From assembly GCA_035252155.1 (NCBI GenBank), contig DATFDL010000416.1, forward strand, positions 1 to 9,321: a DNA stretch of 9,321 nt, written 5' to 3'. Source of the stretch: JAICLL01 sp035252155 (GTDB taxonomy: Bacteria > Planctomycetota > Planctomycetia > Pirellulales > JAICIG01). The notes beneath the pieces are model-generated. The model was not told the DNA's origin. It did no database searches and was given only the letters and a program-made list of their open reading frames with translations. Positions within the stretch are counted from its first letter, which is position 1; each line of letters begins with the position of its first letter. This document shows, piece after piece, positions 4,750 through 9,321 of the stretch. Position numbers and translations under genes: made by a program.

Positions 4750-5976
4750 ATGCCATTGACTCCCGAACAGCTAACCCGTTGGCGGTTGATTCTGGGCAAA
4801 GACTCGCAAGAGTCGCTGTCGCAGATGTCGCCCTCCGGCTGCGCGCTTTCGGCCGAGCAGTTGGAAATGGACGAAGCGCTCGAAGCGATCTACGCCAGTG
4901 ATTCGGAGCAGGAGATCAGCCGCGACGAGTGGGAGTCATCGCCTGAGGGCCGCCCGCATGGGGCCGTCAAGGGCCGCTCGATGCCGAGGGTCGCGCGGTG
5001 GCTCGACCAGATTCGCAACTTCTTTCCCAAGGACGTGGTAGTGCTGTTGCAGCACGACGCCATCGAACGACGCGGCATGAAAGAGCTGCTCTTCGAGCCG
5101 GAGATCATGGCCAAGGTTGAGCCTTCGGTCGATCTGGCCAGCGCGGTGCTGGAGCTGAAAAACCTGGTGCCCGAAAAAGCCAAGCACGCCGCCCGCGACC
5201 TGGTGCGGCGAGTGGTCGAAGAGCTGCGCAAGCGATTGGAGTCGCGCTTTGCCCAGGCCATTCGCGGCTCGCTCGACCGCAGTCAACATTCGCCCTTTCG
5301 CAGCCTGCCCGATCTCGATTGGCCGCGGACCATCCGCCGCAATTTGAAGAACTACAACCAGACGCTCAAGACCATCATCCCGGAAGAAATCTCTTTCTAC
5401 CGTCGGCGGCGGCGGCAGAACGAGTGGAACGTGATTATCGCCATGGACCAGTCGGGCTCGATGGCCACGTCGCTGATCTACGGCGGCATCATGGGCGCGA
5501 TTCTGGCCAGCATGCCGGCCGTCGAAACGCACGTAGTCGCCTTCAACCACGAGGAAGTGGTCGACCTGACCGAGTATTGCGCCGATCCGGTCGACTTGCT
5601 GTTTGGCGTGCAGCTTGGCGGGGCCGAAGACTACTGGAAGGCCACCTGCTATTGCGAACGCTTCATGCACACGCCCGCCAAAACGCTCTACATCGTGATT
5701 GGCGATCTGCACGACACCAGCCCCAACGAAAAGCGGTTCGTCAAGAAGATGGAGTTTTTGCTCGAAAGCGGCCTGCGGGCGGTCACACTGCTGGCCATTT
5801 CCGACCAGGGCCAGCCCTCGTTCAACGCCAACCTGGCCGAAACGCTCTCCAAGCTGGGCATGCCGTGCTTTGGTTGCACCCCCGACCGCCTGCCCGACTT
5901 GTTGGGCGCCGTGCTCAAAGGCCAGGACCTGCGGCAGTTCGCCGAGAATGTTCGACTGACTACAAGTAGCAGTTGA
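4750..5976 (+). CDS. CoxE-like VWA-domain protein, partner of the MoxR ATPase, with degenerate MIDAS
   Basis: A 408-residue cytoplasmic protein. Residues 1-220 are mostly helical and charged, ending in an arginine-rich segment (YRRRRRQNEW, 217-226). The VWA domain starts with VIIAMDQSGSM (228-238), which supplies the MIDAS motif DxSxS (D233, S235, S237). The third element is IVIGDLHD with D319. The second element, usually GGTD in CoxE-like proteins, is GGAED here (290-294), so the threonine ligand is missing. VWA proteins of this class bind MoxR hexamers and deliver them to a target through the metal site. The gene begins with ATG 4750, preceded only by a weak GGAA (4735-4738). In related loci I expect it directly after the DUF5682 gene; here it is 655 bp away, behind a repeat and an antisense gene, so it needs its own promoter. 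Its last 17 bp overlap the end of xylA. Confidence 0.9.
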   Translation: MPLTPEQLTRWRLILGKDSQESLSQMSPSGCALSAEQLEMDEALEAIYASDSEQEISRDEWESSPEGRPHGAVKGRSMPRVARWLDQIRNFFPKDVVVLLQHDAIERRGMKELLFEPEIMAKVEPSVDLASAVLELKNLVPEKAKHAARDLVRRVVEELRKRLESRFAQAIRGSLDRSQHSPFRSLPDLDWPRTIRRNLKNYNQTLKTIIPEEISFYRRRRRQNEWNVIIAMDQSGSMATSLIYGGIMGAILASMPAVETHVVAFNHEEVVDLTEYCADPVDLLFGVQLGGAEDYWKATCYCERFMHTPAKTLYIVIGDLHDTSPNEKRFVKKMEFLLESGLRAVTLLAISDQGQPSFNANLAETLSKLGMPCFGCTPDRLPDLLGAVLKGQDLRQFAENVRLTTSSS

Positions 5977-7270
5977 TCAGGTGCTCGATCAACTCTTGCC
6001 GGCCGCTCTGGTTGGGCGAGATTTCGCCCTTCGCCAGCATATATTTTTCGAGCGACGCGAAATTGTGCTTGCCGGCTTCGATCTCGGCGCCGACGCCCGA
6101 GTCCCACGAGCTATAACGCTCGCGCAACAGCTTGTCGAGCGCCCCGTCGGCCCGAATGGCCGCGGCGATTTTCAGTCCACGGGCAAAAGCGTCCATGCCG
6201 CCGATGTGGGCGTAAAACAGATCGATCGGCTCGAAACTTTCGCGCCGAACCTTGGCGTCGAAGTTTACGCCGCCCGGCGCCAGCCCGCCGTACTTGAGAA
6301 TCGACAACATGCACTGCGTGGTCAGGTAGATGTCGGTGGGAAACTGATCGGTGTCCCAACCCAGCAGCAGGTCGCCGGTGTTGGCGTCGATCGAACCCAA
6401 AAATCCCTGATGGCCGGCGTACTCCAGCTCGTGGTGCATGGTGTGCCCGGCCAGCGTGGCGTGGTTGGTTTCGATGTTCAGCTTCACGTGGTCGGCCAGG
6501 TCGTAGGCGCGTAGAAAGTTGATGCAGGCCGCGGCGTCGAAATCGTATTGATGCTTCGTCGGCTCCTTCGGCTTTGGCTCGAACAAAAACTGCCCGGTGA
6601 AGCCGATCTGCTTGGCGTAATCGACGGCCATGTGCATGAAGCGGGCCAGGTGGTCGAGCTCGCGCTTCATGTCGGTGTTCCACAGGTTTTGGTATCCCTC
6701 GCGTCCGCCCCAAAAGACATAGTTTTCGCCGCCCAACTGCTTGGTCACTTCGAGGGCTTTTTTCACTTGGGCCGCGGCGTAGGCGAAGGCATCGGCATTG
6801 GAGCTGGTGGCCGCGCCGTGCATGAAGCGCGGGTTGCTGAACATATTGGCCGTGCCCCACAGCAGCTTGATGCCGGTGCGCTGCTGCTCTTCGGCGAGCA
6901 CCTTGACCACGGCGTCGAGGTTTTTGTTCGTTTCGGCCAGAGAGCGGCCCTCGGGGGCGACGTCGCGGTCGTGAAAGCAATAAAAGCCCGCGCCGAGCTT
7001 CTCCATGAACTCAAAGGCCACCCGCGCCCGGTTCTGGGCGTTCTCGACCGAATCGTTGGCTGCTTCCCACGGCCGGTGCATGGTGCCGGGGCCGAACGGA
7101 TCGCTGCCCGTGCCGCGGAACGTGTGCCAATACGCCACGCTGAACCGCAGATGGTCCTTCATCGGCTTGCCTTCGACCTTTTCATTCGGGTCGTAATGAT
7201 GAAAGGCCAGGGGATTTTTGCTGCGCGGTCCTTCGAAGGGGATTTTTTGGATGTCGGCGAAGGCGGGCAT
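5960..7270 (-). CDS. xylA: Xylose isomerase (group II)
   Basis: D-xylose isomerase (EC 5.3.1.5) converts D-xylose to D-xylulose in the cytoplasm, the first step of the isomerase route into the pentose phosphate pathway. The 436-residue length and N-terminal extension are typical of the longer group II enzymes. All active-site residues are present, each one position lower than in the E. coli enzyme: H100 and D103 in FHDRD, E231 and K233 in EPKPKEP, E267 and H270 in NIETNH, D295 in IDANTGD, D306 and D308 in GWDTDQFPTD, and D338 in NFDAK. It should be active and metal-dependent (Mg, Mn or Co). Start ATG (7268-7270) has a GGAG Shine-Dalgarno with a 10-base gap (7281-7284 on the plus strand). No xylulokinase, transporter or XylR gene is visible nearby. 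The 3' end overlaps the converging VWA gene by 17 bp, leaving no space for a separate terminator. Confidence 0.98.
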   Translation of the reverse strand: MPAFADIQKIPFEGPRSKNPLAFHHYDPNEKVEGKPMKDHLRFSVAYWHTFRGTGSDPFGPGTMHRPWEAANDSVENAQNRARVAFEFMEKLGAGFYCFHDRDVAPEGRSLAETNKNLDAVVKVLAEEQQRTGIKLLWGTANMFSNPRFMHGAATSSNADAFAYAAAQVKKALEVTKQLGGENYVFWGGREGYQNLWNTDMKRELDHLARFMHMAVDYAKQIGFTGQFLFEPKPKEPTKHQYDFDAAACINFLRAYDLADHVKLNIETNHATLAGHTMHHELEYAGHQGFLGSIDANTGDLLLGWDTDQFPTDIYLTTQCMLSILKYGGLAPGGVNFDAKVRRESFEPIDLFYAHIGGMDAFARGLKIAAAIRADGALDKLLRERYSSWDSGVGAEIEAGKHNFASLEKYMLAKGEISPNQSGRQELIEHLINCYL

Positions 7271-7435
7271 GCAGGCGGGTCTCCGGGATAAGTCGTAGAA
7301 ACGGTCGTTCGTGTGTTAGGCCCTTATCGTGGCACAACCGCGGCCGGCGGGCAACGGGGACGACGGAATTCGGGCGTAAAGAACCGGGACGCGATTCCTT
7401 CGATGAAGTCGGGCGGATCGCGAAAAATCGCGCGC

Positions 7436-7464
7436 TTGCCAAAACGCCACAATAGGTGTACGAT
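7436..7464 (+). promoter_or_regulatory. Sigma70-like promoter for the methyltransferase gene
   Basis: TTGCCA (7436-7441, five of six matches to TTGACA) and TACGAT (7459-7464, four of six matches to TATAAT) are separated by exactly 17 bases. Transcription would begin near 7471, about 24 bases before the ATG at 7495. The -10 overlaps the small palindrome ACGATCGT (7460-7467), which might allow repressor control. Just upstream is a short hairpin CGCGA (7419-7423)/TCGCG (7428-7432) with loop AAAA. The rest of the 7271-7435 gap holds no recognisable gene; I found no clear xylA promoter in it. Confidence 0.55.
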
Positions 7465-7480
7465 CGTGCATCGCTTGGCG

Positions 7481-7485
7481 AAGGA
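7481..7485 (+). promoter_or_regulatory. Shine-Dalgarno AAGGA that favours the ATG start at 7495
   Basis: AAGGA is followed by a 9-base gap and ATG 7495. The frame is open back to a GTG at 7456, but that GTG lies between the -35 and -10 boxes of the candidate promoter and has no Shine-Dalgarno, so the ATG is preferred. Confidence 0.65.
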
Positions 7486-7494
7486 CGAATCAGG

Positions 7495-9165
7495 ATGACT
7501 ACGCGGAGCCTTTCAAAGAGAACGCGCGATTACCGCCAGCTTTCGTTGCCGATAGAATTATCGTGGCCAGGCGACGCCTCGCAGGAATCGAGACTGGTGT
7601 CGATCGCGCTTGCGCTCGGCGCCAAAACGGTGCCGGGCTGGTCGGCCGAAGAAGAAGCCGTCGCGCAAGGCGTTGAACCATGCAGCCCAAGCATTGCCAA
7701 TGAGTTTCGCGATCGAACTCGAGCAGGCGAAGATCCGTTAGGCGAGCTCTTCGGTCAGATTCGCCCGGCGCCGCTCCGGCGCCAGAACGGGGCGACATTT
7801 ACGCCGCAGCCGATTGTCGACGCGATGCTCTCCTGGGCGGTCGGCCAATCCGCGGTTGCGCGGGTCGTCGATCCCGGCGCCGGGTCAGGCAGATACTTAC
7901 TCGCCGCGGGCCGTAGATTGCCCGGTGCCGCTCTTGTTGGCATCGAATCCGATCCGCTGCCTGCGATGATTGCGCGTGCGAATTTGGTCTCGGCGGGGCT
8001 GGCTGGACGCGCCGAGGTCATCGTGTCGGATTACCGCGACCTGAATTTAGCGCGCATCGAGGGCCGGACACTCTTTATCGGCAACCCGCCCTACGTGCGC
8101 CATCATGATGTCTCGCCCGGCTGGAAGAAGTGGCTCGTCACACAGGCGTCACGTCGTGGGTTTGGGGCGAGTCAGCTCGCCGGTTTGCACGTCCATTTTT
8201 TCCTGGCGACGGTCCTCCACGCTGCGGCGGGTGATTTTGGCGCGTTCATTACGGCTGCCGAGTGGATGGACGTCAACTATGGGAAATTACTGCGTGAACT
8301 ATTCCTGCGCGACTTGGGCGGCCAGTCGATCACGGTCATTGAACCAACTGCCATGCCGTTTCCTGACGCCGCCACGACGGCCGCCATCACGTGTTTCGAG
8401 ATCGGCGCCAGGCCGAAATTGATCCGGCTCAGGCGAGTTGCGTCGCTCGATGCGATTACCGAACCCAGCGCGAACCATCGGGTGAGGCGCGAGCGGCTCG
8501 AAACCGCGCAGCGCTGGTCGCATTTGACGCGCCCGGCGCGCAAGGGACCGGCCGGCTATATCGAACTGGGCGAGCTCTGCCGAGTGCATCGCGGCCAGGT
8601 CACCGGAGCGAACAAAGTCTGGATCGCCGGGCCGCACAGCGCGGGCCTGCCGGACGCGGTGTTGTTTGCAAGCATCACCAAAGCCCGCGAGTTGTTCCGG
8701 GCCGGCAAGATTTTGGACGACCTCTCGGGCTTACGAAAAGTCATTGATCTACCGAGCGACCTCGATGTGTTCGACGGCATCGAGAGACAGGCAATCGAGC
8801 AGTTTCTATCTCGGGCGAAAGCGGCAGGCGCTCATCAATCGTACATTGCCGTAAATCGCAAAGCCTGGTGGTCGGTGTGTCTGCGTCCCCCCGCGCCGAT
8901 TCTGGCGACTTACATGGCGCGTCGTCCGCCCGCGTTTGTCCGCAACCGTGCGCAAGCGCGGCATATCAATATCGCTCATGGGCTTTATCCACGCGAAGCA
9001 TGGAGCGAGACCGTGCTTTCGCGACTCGCCGAGCATCTCAACGAAGCGACCACGGTAAACGATGGCCGCACTTATGCTGGCGGCCTCACCAAGTTTGAAC
9101 CCCGCGAGATGGAGCGATTGCTCGTGCCTGGTATCGAGCTACTCTCGCAACCGCTGCAGCCATGA
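7495..9165 (+). CDS. Type II N6-adenine DNA methyltransferase (Eco57I/TaqI-like)
   Basis: A 556-residue modification enzyme that transfers methyl from S-adenosylmethionine to N6 of adenine in its target site, protecting host DNA. Motifs in order: X, ATFTPQPIVDAML (100-112); I, VVDPGAGSGRYL (124-135), the SAM-binding loop; acidic motif II, GIESDP (149-154); III, VIVSDYRDL (175-183); IV, NPPY (197-200), the adenine-specific catalytic motif. The C-terminal half contains target-recognition features typical of these enzymes: HRGQVTGANKVWI (365-377), VNRKAWWSV (453-461) and GRTYAGGLTKFEPREMERL (524-542). The motif order X-I-IV-TRD is that of the gamma class. The gene opens a probable two-gene operon: its TGA overlaps the ATG of the next gene (ATGA). 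All key motifs are intact, so it should be active. Target sequence cannot be read from the protein; a XamI-type GTCGAC target is a guess from the downstream partner. Confidence 0.93.
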   Translation: MTTRSLSKRTRDYRQLSLPIELSWPGDASQESRLVSIALALGAKTVPGWSAEEEAVAQGVEPCSPSIANEFRDRTRAGEDPLGELFGQIRPAPLRRQNGATFTPQPIVDAMLSWAVGQSAVARVVDPGAGSGRYLLAAGRRLPGAALVGIESDPLPAMIARANLVSAGLAGRAEVIVSDYRDLNLARIEGRTLFIGNPPYVRHHDVSPGWKKWLVTQASRRGFGASQLAGLHVHFFLATVLHAAAGDFGAFITAAEWMDVNYGKLLRELFLRDLGGQSITVIEPTAMPFPDAATTAAITCFEIGARPKLIRLRRVASLDAITEPSANHRVRRERLETAQRWSHLTRPARKGPAGYIELGELCRVHRGQVTGANKVWIAGPHSAGLPDAVLFASITKARELFRAGKILDDLSGLRKVIDLPSDLDVFDGIERQAIEQFLSRAKAAGAHQSYIAVNRKAWWSVCLRPPAPILATYMARRPPAFVRNRAQARHINIAHGLYPREAWSETVLSRLAEHLNEATTVNDGRTYAGGLTKFEPREMERLLVPGIELLSQPLQP

Positions 9166-9321
9166 TCGAACCGCCTCGGTGGACACCGGATGAGTTGCGC
9201 GAGCAGAGCAACGTTGCGAAGGAGCTCTTTCGCAAACAGCGGATCGAAGAGCCTCTGGAAGATTATCTCGAAGCGTTCGACGAGTATCAGGGCGATGTGG
9301 AGGATCTGCTTGAAACAACGG
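9162..9321 (+). CDS. Probable partner restriction endonuclease, N-terminal fragment (XamI-like?), runs off window
   Basis: ATG 9162-9164 overlaps the methyltransferase TGA (9163-9165), and the frame stays open to the last base (53 residues visible, no stop). The fragment begins MIEPPRWTPDELREQ and continues as charged helices (EEPLEDYLEAFDEYQ, DVEDLLETT). There is no separate Shine-Dalgarno, so translation is probably coupled to the methyltransferase. A gene in this position is normally the cognate endonuclease. The helical start with FRKQR and V-x-x-LL-x-T resembles, as far as I remember, XamI-family endonucleases (GTCGAC cutters), but the catalytic part is outside the window and this family call is tentative. 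Confidence 0.6.
   Translation, partial: MIEPPRWTPDELREQSNVAKELFRKQRIEEPLEDYLEAFDEYQGDVEDLLETT

Noticed and set aside
5981..7291. Long plus-strand open frames opposite xylA
   Set aside because: They are antisense shadows of a fully recognisable xylose isomerase with every catalytic residue present.
7329..7360. Possible third copy of the dispersed repeat (GTGGCACA followed by GC-rich DNA)
   Set aside because: Only eight bases match and none of the hairpin arms is present.
7456..7494. GTG 7456 as the start of the methyltransferase
   Set aside because: It lies between the -35 and -10 boxes of a good promoter and lacks a Shine-Dalgarno, while ATG 7495 has AAGGA at suitable spacing.

Overview
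The window is about 9.3 kb of GC-rich bacterial DNA. Short dispersed hairpin repeats (CACAGCCG/CGGCTGTG, CGCCGAC/GTCGGCG and GGTGGGAC/GTCCCACC stems), the gene content and the codon choice point to a Planctomycetota genome, probably Pirellulales-like. This is an inference from style; there is no rRNA or other marker gene to confirm it.

Layout. (1) 1-390: the 3' end of a helical-repeat protein gene. (2) 391-627: an intergenic stretch holding a compound palindromic repeat with 26-bp terminal inverted repeats. (3) 628-4094: a tightly coupled pair, a MoxR-type AAA+ ATPase followed by a 781-residue DUF5682-like protein whose GTG start overlaps the ATPase stop codon. (4) 4088-4231: a second, diverged copy of the repeat; it contains the stop codon of the large protein. 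(5) 4277-4663, minus strand: a small protein with a ribosomal L7/L12 C-terminal-like segment, of lower GC than its surroundings. (6) 4750-5976: a CoxE-like VWA-domain protein. (7) 5960-7270, minus strand: xylose isomerase, xylA, converging on the VWA gene with a 17-bp overlap. (8) 7436-9321: a good sigma70-like promoter, an N6-adenine DNA methyltransferase gene, and a start-stop-overlapping second gene that runs off the window and is probably the partner restriction endonuclease.

How the genes work together. The ATPase, the DUF5682-like protein and the VWA protein form a recognisable MoxR/VWA module, in which a AAA+ machine and a metal-binding VWA adaptor act on a third, effector-like partner. 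The helical-repeat protein may be a fourth member. The point of most interest is the DUF5682-like protein. Its N-terminal 250 residues carry two GX2H motifs (residues 9-12 and 236-239) and a glutamate after the second predicted strand (E36), the signature of the TIKI/TraB superfamily with possible kinship to EreA/ChaN. This suggests that the uncharacterised partner is a metal-dependent hydrolase or peptidase driven by the ATPase/VWA pair. The module is split here: a repeat and an antisense cargo gene separate the VWA gene from its partners.

xylA (sugar catabolism) and the restriction-modification pair look functionally unrelated to the module.
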